DNA of 64,000 bases from positions 1 through 64,000 of the forward strand of contig NZ_FOOR01000002.1 in NCBI RefSeq assembly GCF_900113255.1, written 5' to 3'. Below the pieces are notes generated by a model, which saw only the letters and a program-made list of their open reading frames with translations, ran no database searches and was not told the origin of the DNA. The DNA is from Novosphingobium sp. CF614 (GTDB lineage Bacteria > Pseudomonadota > Alphaproteobacteria > Sphingomonadales > Sphingomonadaceae). Each line of letters starts with the position of its first letter. The stretch's first letter is position 1. This document shows positions 53,656 through 62,455 of the stretch, in pieces. Position numbers and translations under genes: made by a program.

Positions 53656-54465
53656 TTGCTGGATACCGTTAAACTGACGCCGTCGATCGGTTCGGAAGTC
53701 CGCATCGACGCGAAGGCGCTTGTGGAGGGCACTCATGCCACCGAGATTCGCGACCTGCTCATCGCGCGAGGGGTCGTGGCGATCAGGGGCGCCGAACTGA
53801 ACGACGAGCAGCTCGCCGCGTTCACCGCCACCATTGGCGAGGTGCGCCGGGGTGCGCTTCATGAAGAAGAAGGCATGCTCAAGGTCGTCCATATCCCGGG
53901 CAGCTTCTTCTGGCACGTCGACGGAACTTATACGCGCATGCCGCCGTTCGCCACGGTGCTCGCCCCCCGCGTGGTAGCGCCGAAAGGCGGCGAGACCGAG
54001 TTTGCGAACATGTACGCCGCATTCGACGATCTACCCGCCGACGAGCAGAAATACCTTTCTACGCTCGAGGTCGTACACACCATGAAAGCCGCCCATAACT
54101 ACGCGGTTCCCGAGCCCACGATCGAGCGCTTCCAATCCTGGCAAGGGCACCGCAGCACTCGGCCACTGGTGTGGCACCACAAGTCCGGTCGCCGCTCGCT
54201 GGTCATCGGTGCGACGGCTTCGCACATCGTCGGCATGCACTTCGCCGAAAGTCACGACCTGCTCCAGCGCCTGACAATTCACGCGACGCAGGACAAGTAC
54301 GTTTATCGCCATAGCTGGAAGATGGGCGATGTGGTCATCTGGGACAACACGGGCACCATGCACCGCGTTCGTCCGTTCGATCCCGAATCTGGAAGGCGCC
54401 TGCACCGTTTCGCAGTGGAGGGGATCGAGCCTCTGGCCACGGAATCGCAGCTTTCCGCCGCATGA
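53656..54465 (+). CDS. TauD/TfdA-family alpha-ketoglutarate-dependent dioxygenase
   Basis: This 269-residue enzyme has HxD in FFWHVDGTY, the distal His in GTMHRVRP, and the cosubstrate Arg in GRRLHRF. The start is an unusual TTG (53656), four bases after GGAGAGG; an ATG upstream in another frame stops at once, so TTG is well supported. It is the first of a plus-strand run (TauD, SDR, P450, ferredoxin, receptor, MFS). It could catalyse the initial hydroxylation or ether cleavage of the imported substrate. Confidence 0.9.
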   Translation: MLDTVKLTPSIGSEVRIDAKALVEGTHATEIRDLLIARGVVAIRGAELNDEQLAAFTATIGEVRRGALHEEEGMLKVVHIPGSFFWHVDGTYTRMPPFATVLAPRVVAPKGGETEFANMYAAFDDLPADEQKYLSTLEVVHTMKAAHNYAVPEPTIERFQSWQGHRSTRPLVWHHKSGRRSLVIGATASHIVGMHFAESHDLLQRLTIHATQDKYVYRHSWKMGDVVIWDNTGTMHRVRPFDPESGRRLHRFAVEGIEPLATESQLSAA

Positions 54466-54637
54466 TGTGACAGGCACCCTGCCCCGTATCATCGACACAC
54501 TTCCTAGCATCCCGGAAATGCGATCGGAAACTGAAATTCTCCGATAAAATCTTAGAAAATATGAATAATTCCTTCGTGTCAAATAAACCATACAATACAT
54601 CGCCATGAATTGGCGGGAACTGACGAGAGGTGACAGG
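54466..54637 (+). promoter_or_regulatory. A+T-rich promoter region before the SDR-P450 genes
   Basis: Downstream of the TauD gene the sequence becomes A+T-rich. AACCATAC followed by TACAAT-like sequence (54586-54596) lies about 45-50 bp before the SDR start. AACCATAC also occurs at 44600 inside the inverted repeat upstream of the other SDR gene. It may be a shared control element; no experimental or family evidence is available here. Confidence 0.35.
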
Positions 54638-55369
54638 ATGAGACTTCTGGAAGGCAAAGTCGCGGTGATTACCGGCGCGGGCTCTGGGATGGCCAAGGCG
54701 GCGGTACGGATCTTCGTCCGCGAAGGCGCCAGTGTCGTCGCTGCGGATATCAGCGGCGCCGAGCAGGCCACCGCCGCGGAAGTCGGCGGCGATACCCTTC
54801 CCGTTCACTGCGACGTCACCAAAGAAGCCGACATCGAAGCGATGATCGCGGCGGCGCTCGACAGATTCGGGCGCATCGACGCCATGCTCAACGTGGCCGG
54901 GATCAGCCGCCCGCAATTGCTCGATGAAATGACCATCGAAGACTACGATGTGACGATGGACGTCAATCTTCGCGGTGTGCTTTTCGGTATCAAGCACGGC
55001 GCCCGTGCAATGAGCCGCAACGGCGGCGGCGCGATCGTCAACTGGTCTTCGACCGGCGGCATGAACGGATTTGGCCGCACCGGCGTCTACGTCGCCGCCA
55101 AGCACGGCGTCATCGGCGCCACCAAGACGGCAGCCATAGAATATGGCCCCCAGGGAATTCGCGTCAACGCGATCGCCCCCGGGGCCATCGTGACGGAGGG
55201 CATGGGTGCGCAGGCGGGTGCCCTGGGCGAGGCGAAAGCGACGCTCAAGCGCGCCGGCCGGCCGGACGAAGTCGCGGAAGTTGCCGCGTTCCTGGTCTCC
55301 GATCGCGCGTCCTATGTGAGCGGTGCGGTGATTCCCGTCGATGGCGGTTGGACCGCGCGCCTCGCCTGA
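54638..55369 (+). CDS. SDR-family oxidoreductase
   Basis: This 243-residue classical SDR has the cofactor turn TGAGSGM, NVAG, catalytic Ser in NWSSTGG, Tyr/Lys in YVAAKHG and the C-terminal [13 protein letters not shown] 54638 follows AGAGGTGACAGG; an upstream ATG at 54605 is less well placed. It lies 70 bp before the P450 gene in the same direction and probably oxidises the alcohol made by the P450 or the dioxygenase. Confidence 0.92.
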   Translation: MRLLEGKVAVITGAGSGMAKAAVRIFVREGASVVAADISGAEQATAAEVGGDTLPVHCDVTKEADIEAMIAAALDRFGRIDAMLNVAGISRPQLLDEMTIEDYDVTMDVNLRGVLFGIKHGARAMSRNGGGAIVNWSSTGGMNGFGRTGVYVAAKHGVIGATKTAAIEYGPQGIRVNAIAPGAIVTEGMGAQAGALGEAKATLKRAGRPDEVAEVAAFLVSDRASYVSGAVIPVDGGWTARLA

Positions 55370-55439
55370 CCGATGATGAATTCGCCCCTCGCCGCGACAT
55401 CCCGGCGGGCCGGATAACTGCAAGTATAGAGAAGAGCTC

Positions 55440-56729
55440 ATGGAACTGGAATTGACAACGAAGCGGTTCGAGGACGTCGACTATTTCACCGACCGCTCGC
55501 TGCCTGACGAACCGCATTCCTACTTCGAGTTCCTCCGCGCCCAGGGACCTCTGACCCGCCTGCCGCTACGGGGCGTGGTTGCCGTCACGGGATACAACGA
55601 AGGCAACGCGATCTTTCGAAACGAAGAGCGCTTCTCCTCCTACAATGCCGCCTATGGGCCCAATCCGCTGCCGTTCACGCCCGAAGGCGAAGACATCACC
55701 GACCAGATCGAGAGCCATCGCGACGGCAACATGATCTTTCGGATGATATCGACCTTCGATCCACCCAACCATACCCGGCTGCGCATGCTGCTTCGCGGGC
55801 TTTTCTCACCCAAGCGGCTGGTGGAAAACGAGAAGTTCATGCGCCGCCTGGCCGATGGGCTGATCGACGAATTCATCGCCAACGGCACGGTGGAAATCGT
55901 GTCGCAGTTCGCCCTTCCCTTCGCGACGCTCGTGATCGCCGATCTGCTCGGGGTCCCGGAGGAGGATCACAAGCTATTTCGCAGGATCTTCTCCGCATCG
56001 GGTATGCGCACGGGCTCGCTCGATGGAGTTCCGAAGCAGGAAGACAATCCGATGCCCAAGATCGAAGGGCACTTCATCGGATATATCGAGGATCGCCGCA
56101 GCAACCCGCGCAACGACGTGCTGACCGATCTTGCGAACACCAGATATCCGGATGGGTCGCTGCCGCCGGTCAAGGACGTGGCGGCGCTCTCGGCCTTCCT
56201 GTTCGCCGCCGGCCAGGAAGCGACCGTTCGCGTGGCGGCCGCCATGTTCCACATCCTTGCCGAGGACCAGGCGCTCCAAGCACGCCTCCGCGAGGAGCGC
56301 TCGCTCATCCCCAACTTCGCCGAAGAGACCTTGCGCCTGGAAAGCGCGGTCAAGAGCGGCTTCCGCCTCGCCAAGGTTCGCGCAACGATCGGCGACGTCG
56401 AAATCGAGGCCGGCACGCCGCTGATGATGTGCATCGCCGCCATGAACCGCGATCCCGCCAAGTTCGAGGATCCCAACGCGTTCAAGCTCGACCGCAAGAA
56501 CGCGCGCGATCACGTGGCGTTCGGCCGGGGCATCCACTCCTGCATCGGCGCCCCGCTGGCCCGGATCGAACTCAAGGTGACGGTGGAGCGAATGTTCGAC
56601 CGGATAGCGGACATCCGCATCGATGACGCGAAGCACGGCCCGGTCGGGAACCGGACGTACCGCTATGCCCCCAGCTACATCGTGCGCGGGCTGACCGAAC
56701 TGCATCTCGCCTTCACGCCCGCCTCTTGA
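55440..56729 (+). CDS. Cytochrome P450
   Basis: This 429-residue soluble class I P450 has the heme-ligand motif FGRGIHSCIG with Cys368, the I-helix segment AAGQEATVR, and the ExxR motif in EETLRLES. The I-helix acid-alcohol pair is Glu with Ala-Thr following, slightly different from the usual (D/E)TT. It inserts oxygen into an imported lipophilic compound. The 2Fe-2S ferredoxin follows 22 bp downstream and is its probable electron donor; no reductase gene is beside it. Confidence 0.95.
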   Translation: MELELTTKRFEDVDYFTDRSLPDEPHSYFEFLRAQGPLTRLPLRGVVAVTGYNEGNAIFRNEERFSSYNAAYGPNPLPFTPEGEDITDQIESHRDGNMIFRMISTFDPPNHTRLRMLLRGLFSPKRLVENEKFMRRLADGLIDEFIANGTVEIVSQFALPFATLVIADLLGVPEEDHKLFRRIFSASGMRTGSLDGVPKQEDNPMPKIEGHFIGYIEDRRSNPRNDVLTDLANTRYPDGSLPPVKDVAALSAFLFAAGQEATVRVAAAMFHILAEDQALQARLREERSLIPNFAEETLRLESAVKSGFRLAKVRATIGDVEIEAGTPLMMCIAAMNRDPAKFEDPNAFKLDRKNARDHVAFGRGIHSCIGAPLARIELKVTVERMFDRIADIRIDDAKHGPVGNRTYRYAPSYIVRGLTELHLAFTPAS

Positions 56730-56751
56730 TCGCTTCCGCAAGGATAGACTC

Positions 56752-57072
56752 GTGAAGATCACCTACATCGAAAGCGACGGTACACCGCACACCGTCGACG
56801 CGACCATCGGCTGGTCGATCATGGAGAACGCCGTGAAGAACGGGGTTCCAGGCATCCTCGCCGAATGCGGCGGAAGCGCGACCTGCGGGACGTGCCGAAT
56901 CTATGTCGAAGCCGATTGGCAGGGAAAGATGAGCCCGCCGCATCCGGATGAGACCACCTTGCTCGAATACGTTGAGGAAGAGCGCCCGGACGCGCGGTTG
57001 TCATGCCAGGTCAGCATGACCGAAAGCCTGAACGGCCTCGTGGTGCGCATGCCAGAACGACAATATTCATGA
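56752..57072 (+). CDS. 2Fe-2S ferredoxin
   Basis: This 106-residue adrenodoxin/putidaredoxin-type ferredoxin has cluster ligands Cys39, Cys45, Cys48 and Cys85 (CX5CX2C...C). It starts with GTG 56752 after AAGGA. Placed directly after the P450 gene, it is expected to deliver electrons to it. The cognate NADPH or NADH reductase is absent from the cluster; the flavoprotein at 9923-11242 is one candidate. Confidence 0.95.
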   Translation: MKITYIESDGTPHTVDATIGWSIMENAVKNGVPGILAECGGSATCGTCRIYVEADWQGKMSPPHPDETTLLEYVEEERPDARLSCQVSMTESLNGLVVRMPERQYS

Positions 57073-57080
57073 GATGAATT

Positions 57081-57128
57081 CCAGTAATTTTCCATAATAA
57101 ATATATAAAATGGGGAGTCGAGGATACT
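57081..57128 (+). promoter_or_regulatory. A+T-rich leader and ribosome-binding site of the catabolic receptor gene
   Basis: The 57-bp gap after the ferredoxin gene contains an A/T-only stretch (57096-57110) and a GGGGAGTCGAGG Shine-Dalgarno region just before ATG 57129. It may provide the receptor with its own promoter within the P450 operon. No palindrome was seen here. Confidence 0.35.
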
Positions 57129-59516
57129 ATGAAAGGTCCACACTTGCGCGTTGCGTTGCTCGCAACGGTATCTGCCCAGTTCTTGGCCAGTGGCCCGGTA
57201 CGCGCTCAGTCGGTCGACGATGCGGCAATTATCGTGACGGCGCGGCGCGTCGAGGAACGTCTGCAGGACGTGCCGATCTCGATCACCGTGGTCAGCCAGG
57301 AGAAGCTGACAAAGGCAAACATCTCGTCGGCCGAGGACCTGACCAGGGTCGTCCCCGGCCTGAACGTCCAATCGCGCTTTTCATCCGAACAGACGTCGTT
57401 TTCGATTCGCGGCTTCTCGCAGGATCTGCGTACTTCGGCCTCGGTCGGCACCTATTTCGGTGAAGTCGTCGCGCCGCGCGGCGGCGGTGCGACGCTTCCC
57501 GGGGGCGATGGCGCGGGGCCCGGCAGCCTGTTCGACCTCCAGAACGTACAAGTGCTGAAAGGCCCGCAGGGCACGCTATTCGGCCGTAACACGACCGGCG
57601 GCGCCGTGCTGCTCACGCCGCGCAAACCTGCCTACGACTTCGAAGGCTACGTCGAGGGTTCCTATGGCAACTATGACATGAGGCGCTTGCAGGCCGTGGT
57701 AAATGCACCCATCACCGATTGGGCGCGGCTGCGACTGGGCGCGGATTATCAGAAGGCCCGAGGCTACCTGCACAACGTCTCCGGGATCGGCCCCGAGCAC
57801 TTCGCGGACACAGACTACATCGCGCTGCGCGGCAGCCTGGTGCTCGATCTCTCGCCCAACCTCGAGAACTACACGATCGTCAGCTACCTGCACTCGGACA
57901 ACAACGGCAATCCCGGGCAGATCTTCCGGGCGAATCCGCTCGACGTGAGGCTCGCCGCGGCGGCCAGGCCACAGATCGCCCGCCTCCTTGCGAGCGGCAA
58001 CCCCTGGCAGATCGAGCAGAAGCTCATCAATCCGGAAGTGAAGACCAAGTCGTTCCAGGCCATCAATACGACGACGCTGACCGTGAGCGACAGCCTCACC
58101 GTCAAGAACATCTTTTCCTATGCGACTTTCATCCAGGACGTGCGGCAGGACGCCTATGCGACGAACTTCATCATCCCTGGAACACAGGCCTATATATCGA
58201 CCGGCTTCGCTTTCGCTCCCGACGGCTATCACACCAACGATCAGAACAATCTGACCGAGGAATTGCAGCTTCAGGGCCTGGGGGCGGACGGCAAGCTGAA
58301 CTACCAGGTGGGCTTCTACTACGAACAGAGCACACCAGGCAGCGAAGTCGCCTCGGCCTCTCCAGGCGCTTTCGCCGAGTGCCTCATCAGTGGCTTCACG
58401 TCGCTCGAGACGTCACGCTGCCGCAGGGGCCGATCGACCCCGCAGTACGGCTCGATCAAGTTCGTCAACATGGCGACCTATGCCCAGGCGACTTACGCCC
58501 TGACCGAGCAGATCAAGACGACTGCCGGCATCCGCTACACCTATGACCGTTCATGGGGCAAATCGCGCGGCTACATCTACACCTATTCCCCGACGACACC
58601 CGGCACGTTCGTCGCGCCCACGTTGACCAGCTGCGGCGTCGGCTATGCCCTGCCGGATTGCACCTTCTCGGCGAAGACATCGAGCAAGAAGCCCACCTGG
58701 ACGCTGAACCTGCAATACAATCCGAGCGACGACGCGATGGTCTATGCGACCTATTCGCGCGGCTATCGCCAGGGCGCCGTGACGCCATTTTCCGTCGCCG
58801 GCATCCCGACGTTCGATCCCGAGAAGGTCGACAACTATGAGATCGGCGCCAAGCTGAGCTTCCACGGCCCCATTTCCGGCAATCTCAACTTGGCCGGCTT
58901 CTATGCGAAGCTGGCCAATCAGCAGCTCCAGGTCGGACTGCAGAACGCATCCACCGGGCAGAATGCATCGTCGATCTACAACGCAGGCAAGTCGCGCATC
59001 TATGGCGTTGAAGCCGACGGCACGATCCGGTTCGGCAATGCGATCCGGGTGGACGGCTCGCTTGCCTATATCAACAGCAAGCTGCAATCGATCGACCTGC
59101 CGACTTCGTTCCCCGGCTTCGACGTCGTCTTCGCCGCGGCGGTAGCGGGCGACGAACTGCCGTTCACTCCGAAGTGGGGCGGCAACGTCAGCACCACGTT
59201 CACGGCGCTCGACGATGCTCTCGGCAAGCTGGAGCTGAGCGCGACCTATCGCTACAATTCATCTTATGCCACGGCCGCATCGAACGCGAGCGCCCTGCCC
59301 ATCCGCGCGACACCGGTGAAGCAAGTAGACCTCAACGTCGACTGGTACGACGTGGGCGGTGCCCCGGTCGATCTTTCGCTGTTTGCGACCAACCTCACGA
59401 ACCAGTTCACCCGAGGGATTGTCGTGCCGCTGATCGGCGTTCTCGGCTATGATCCGCAGTACGTCGGGCGGCCGCGGATGTACGGCGCACGGGTTCGCTA
59501 CAGGTTCGGCAAGTGA
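57129..59516 (+). CDS. TonB-dependent outer-membrane receptor
   Basis: This 795-residue receptor has a signal peptide (about 1-26), a TonB-box-like segment DAAIIVTARRVEERLQDVPIS, a plug domain with GTLFGRNTTGGAVLL, and a beta barrel ending in Phe-Gly-Lys (RVRYRFGK). It has no STN signalling domain, so it is not of the FecA transducer kind. Its neighbours (P450, SDRs, MFS) suggest uptake of the carbon substrate of the cluster rather than iron. A hairpin follows 43 bp downstream. Confidence 0.94.
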   Translation: MKGPHLRVALLATVSAQFLASGPVRAQSVDDAAIIVTARRVEERLQDVPISITVVSQEKLTKANISSAEDLTRVVPGLNVQSRFSSEQTSFSIRGFSQDLRTSASVGTYFGEVVAPRGGGATLPGGDGAGPGSLFDLQNVQVLKGPQGTLFGRNTTGGAVLLTPRKPAYDFEGYVEGSYGNYDMRRLQAVVNAPITDWARLRLGADYQKARGYLHNVSGIGPEHFADTDYIALRGSLVLDLSPNLENYTIVSYLHSDNNGNPGQIFRANPLDVRLAAAARPQIARLLASGNPWQIEQKLINPEVKTKSFQAINTTTLTVSDSLTVKNIFSYATFIQDVRQDAYATNFIIPGTQAYISTGFAFAPDGYHTNDQNNLTEELQLQGLGADGKLNYQVGFYYEQSTPGSEVASASPGAFAECLISGFTSLETSRCRRGRSTPQYGSIKFVNMATYAQATYALTEQIKTTAGIRYTYDRSWGKSRGYIYTYSPTTPGTFVAPTLTSCGVGYALPDCTFSAKTSSKKPTWTLNLQYNPSDDAMVYATYSRGYRQGAVTPFSVAGIPTFDPEKVDNYEIGAKLSFHGPISGNLNLAGFYAKLANQQLQVGLQNASTGQNASSIYNAGKSRIYGVEADGTIRFGNAIRVDGSLAYINSKLQSIDLPTSFPGFDVVFAAAVAGDELPFTPKWGGNVSTTFTALDDALGKLELSATYRYNSSYATAASNASALPIRATPVKQVDLNVDWYDVGGAPVDLSLFATNLTNQFTRGIVVPLIGVLGYDPQYVGRPRMYGARVRYRFGK

Positions 59517-59558
59517 GCCAGGACGAGCGGGCATGACACGAGCGCCCGCCTCTCAACG

Positions 59559-59597
59559 CTTGCTGCCCCGGTGCCGATCGTGCCCGGGCAGCAAGCG
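59559..59597 (+). terminator. Hairpin downstream of the receptor gene
   Basis: Arms GCTTGCTGCCC (59559-59569) and GGGCAGCAAGC (59587-59597) pair over 11 bp with a 17-base loop. It lies between the receptor stop and the MFS gene. No T tract follows, so it may attenuate rather than fully end the transcript. Confidence 0.5.
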
Positions 59598-59727
59598 CAA
59601 TTCCGGCGGAGTTTGCACCTGGCGCCGCGAGCGCCGCCATCGCATCGCTTCATGTTATCGCGCCCTGCGATCGGGTGGATGAAATTTACGAGGCTGTCGG
59701 AAATACGAATGAACAAGGGAGTGGGAG

Positions 59728-61035
59728 ATGCTGGACACGCAGCGCACGAATGACGCCGATGCGCTTGGCGCGAACACGTCGCACGGCCCACCCGTGATGC
59801 GGATATCCGCCGCCAGCTGGTACGCACTGCTGATGCTCGGCCTTATCAATTGCTTCGCCTATACGGACCGCATCGGGCTTTCGATCCTGATGGAGCTCAT
59901 CAAGCACGACCTGCATCTGTCAGACGCGCAGCTCGGCATCGTGTCGGGCCTGGCCTTCACGCTGTTCAACGTCATCCTTGGCATACCGCTCGCCTGGGTC
60001 GCCGATCGCTACTCGCGCGTGAAACTGATCTCCATATGTCTTGCGCTATGGAGCGGGATGACCGCCTTGAGCGGTCTGGCACAGAGCTATGCCCAGCTCT
60101 TCCTCACCCGCGTCGGCGTCGGCATCGGGGAAGCCGGCTGCCACCCACCGGCCCATTCGCTGATCGGCGACATCTTCCCGCGCGAGAAGCGAGCGCTCGG
60201 CGTCGGTCTGTTCAATGCGGGCGCCGCCGTCGGGGTCGCGGGCGGCATGGCGCTCATCGGCCTGCTCGGCGAACGCTTCGGCTGGCGCGGGGCGATGCAG
60301 ATAGTCGGCCTGATGGGCCTGCCGCTGGCGCTGCTGACACTCTTCACGCTGCGAGAACCACCCCGACCGGCACTGCACAAGGAGAATGCGGAAAGTGCGC
60401 TCCGGTCCGTGAGCGCGCTGCTGCGTCGCCCCTCCTTCCTGCACCTGGTGCTTGCGCTGTCGATCGCACTGGTCGGCACCCAGGGTTTCTCGGTTTGGGC
60501 GCCGACCTTCCTCATGCGAAGTTTCGGCATGGGTATGGTCGAAGTGGGCGCATGGATCGGAGGCATCACCGCCGCCTTCGCCGTGTTCGGTACGGTGTTC
60601 GGCGGTGTCATCATCGCGTGGCTGTTCCCTCGGGATGCCCGGTGGGAGGTGTGGCTGCCGGCCGGGATGGTGACGATATGCGCACCGCTGTTCTTCCTGA
60701 TGGTCCTGGCGCCGAAAGCGTGGATCGTGCTGCTGTTGAAGGCTTTCAACACGTTCTTCGGCGCGATCGGATCGAGCGTCGCGATGACAGCGGTTCAGTC
60801 TTTCGCGGAGCCGCACCGACGGGCGACGGCGGTGGCGATCGCGCTGCTGGTCACGTCGTTGCTCGGAACCGGTGCGGGCCCCTACCTGATCGGGCTCGCC
60901 AGTACGATGCTCGAGCCGACGTTCGGCAAGGAAAGCCTTCGATATGCGCTCCTGGTCACGCCAGCGATGCTCGTCTGGTCGATCGTCCATTACATGATCG
61001 CCCTGCGCACGGCAGTAAGGGACCGCGTGAACTGA
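59728..61035 (+). CDS. MFS transporter (Spns/hexuronate-like)
   Basis: This 435-residue inner-membrane secondary transporter has about 12 helices. The loop 2-3 signature is WVADRYSRVKLI, with GEAGCHPPAHSLIGDIFPREKR in the middle of the N-half. These match the sphingomonad MFS group often paired with TonB-dependent receptors for aromatic or terpenoid acids. ATG 59728 follows a GGGAGTGGGAG site. It would carry the substrate brought in by the upstream receptor across the inner membrane. Confidence 0.92.
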   Translation: MLDTQRTNDADALGANTSHGPPVMRISAASWYALLMLGLINCFAYTDRIGLSILMELIKHDLHLSDAQLGIVSGLAFTLFNVILGIPLAWVADRYSRVKLISICLALWSGMTALSGLAQSYAQLFLTRVGVGIGEAGCHPPAHSLIGDIFPREKRALGVGLFNAGAAVGVAGGMALIGLLGERFGWRGAMQIVGLMGLPLALLTLFTLREPPRPALHKENAESALRSVSALLRRPSFLHLVLALSIALVGTQGFSVWAPTFLMRSFGMGMVEVGAWIGGITAAFAVFGTVFGGVIIAWLFPRDARWEVWLPAGMVTICAPLFFLMVLAPKAWIVLLLKAFNTFFGAIGSSVAMTAVQSFAEPHRRATAVAIALLVTSLLGTGAGPYLIGLASTMLEPTFGKESLRYALLVTPAMLVWSIVHYMIALRTAVRDRVN

Positions 61036-61170
61036 GATCGAGGTACGCCGATACTGATGAAATTGCGGACAGATTGCGGGGATTGCCCGAGATAGACTTG
61101 GCGATGGCGCCTTCTGCGATGTAGATGGTCGGCCCGCTGGCGCCAACAGTCATGCGCACCAGGAGTGATG

Positions 61171-61998
61171 GTGGACAAATCTTCAGCAAATGACCCGAAG
61201 TCTCGGAACGCCGGACCTGGCAAGTCCTCGACAAGCGCCGACCCGGGGCGTCGTCCCGGTGGAAAGATGCGCCGGACCGAAAAGGTTTCCGAAGTGATCG
61301 CCCGCGAGATCGTCCGGGACAGCCGGGGTTTCCCCCCCGGCACGATGCTGCCGCCCGAAGCCAAGCTGCTCGAGCGGTATCGCGTCAGCAGGCAGTCGCT
61401 GCGCGAAGCGCTGCGGATGCTTGAGGTTCAGGGTCTGGTCGTCATCCGGCCCGGCCCGGGCGGCGGGCCGATGATCGCCGAGGCGGATAGCTGGCATTTC
61501 GGCCGCATGGCCTCGCTTTATTTCCATCTGGCCGGCGCGACCTACCGGGACACGCTCGAGGCCCGGCTCATCCTCGAGCCGATGGTCTGCGGCATCATCG
61601 CCCAGAAGCAAGATCCTGAGCATATCCAGGCCCTGAAGAATTATCTCGAGTCCTCGAAGACCACGATGGAAGGCAAAGTGCCGCCATCGTCCTTCGAAAT
61701 CTCGAAGGAGCAGGAAACCGTCCTCGAATTCCATGCCATGCTGATGACCATGGTTGGCAATCCGGTGATTACCCTGCTCGCGCGGTCGATCCAGGACCTG
61801 CGCGTCGATCCTACGGGCAATCACGCGGGACATCTGGAAGGCGACATCCTGCTCGTTCACGACATGATCGCCCGCGCCATCATCGAAGGGCGATCGGCGC
61901 AGGCCGAGCAACTCATGCGCGAACACATCCAGGAATTTATCCAGTATGAGCTGGATAACGACCCAGCTTATCTGGAGCAGACCGTCTCCTGGCGCTGA
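61171..61998 (+). CDS. FadR/GntR-family transcriptional regulator (FCD domain)
   Basis: This 275-residue regulator has an N-terminal winged helix (about 35-105; PPEAKLLERYRVSRQSLREALRMLE) and a C-terminal FCD effector domain (about 120-265). The metal-ligand-like His residues are in EFHAMLM, LVHDMI and REHIQEF. The ribosome-binding site AGGAG is five bases before GTG 61171, preferred over GTG 61165 and ATG 61168. It is the best local candidate for control of the catabolic island; its operators may be the A+T-rich repeats upstream of those genes. Confidence 0.9.
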   Translation: MDKSSANDPKSRNAGPGKSSTSADPGRRPGGKMRRTEKVSEVIAREIVRDSRGFPPGTMLPPEAKLLERYRVSRQSLREALRMLEVQGLVVIRPGPGGGPMIAEADSWHFGRMASLYFHLAGATYRDTLEARLILEPMVCGIIAQKQDPEHIQALKNYLESSKTTMEGKVPPSSFEISKEQETVLEFHAMLMTMVGNPVITLLARSIQDLRVDPTGNHAGHLEGDILLVHDMIARAIIEGRSAQAEQLMREHIQEFIQYELDNDPAYLEQTVSWR

Positions 61999-62096
61999 TC
62001 CGCAAACCGGCTGATCTGTCCTTCCAAGCAGGAAAGCTGGCCATGTTGATCTGGTATTCGAAGCACCGGGCTACCATCAATTCCCGGCATAGTTTC

Positions 62097-62438
62097 CTAT
62101 CCCGCGACAGGCAGGCCGTGCCTCAACGAGAGATATTGTCGGATCTGCTTTTCGTCGTCGATGAAGCGCCGATCGGCCGAAAACCTTGCCTTGACCGACT
62201 CGGGAACGGAGGAGTCCTCGGCAAGGACGAGGACCGGTACGGACTGATGTTCCGCGCCGATCAAATCGATGATTGCCTGCCGCGGCCGCGGAAACTCGAT
62301 ATAGGTGATCGCCAGTTTCTCTCGCAGTTCCGGGAAGAACCCCAGCATTCCCTCGACTGAAACGGAATCGCCGCAATAGAACGGGCCGAGCCCCGCGTTC
62401 ACAAAACCGGGTTTCATCAGGAAAAGCTGATCTCTCAC
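62097..62438 (-). CDS. DUF3088-like small protein
   Basis: This 113-residue protein starts at GTG 62438, six bases after GGAG. MRDQLFLMKPGFVN, PELREKLAITYIEFPRPRQAII and SVPVLVLAEDS match the pattern I recall for DUF3088. In that family a CxxC pair follows FYC; here the segment is FYCGDSVSVEG, with only the first Cys. It lies directly after the PepSY gene in the same direction and is presumably part of the iron-uptake module. The molecular function is unknown. Confidence 0.75.
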   Translation of the reverse strand: MRDQLFLMKPGFVNAGLGPFYCGDSVSVEGMLGFFPELREKLAITYIEFPRPRQAIIDLIGAEHQSVPVLVLAEDSSVPESVKARFSADRRFIDDEKQIRQYLSLRHGLPVAG

Positions 62439-62455
62439 ATCGATCTCCACTGTCG

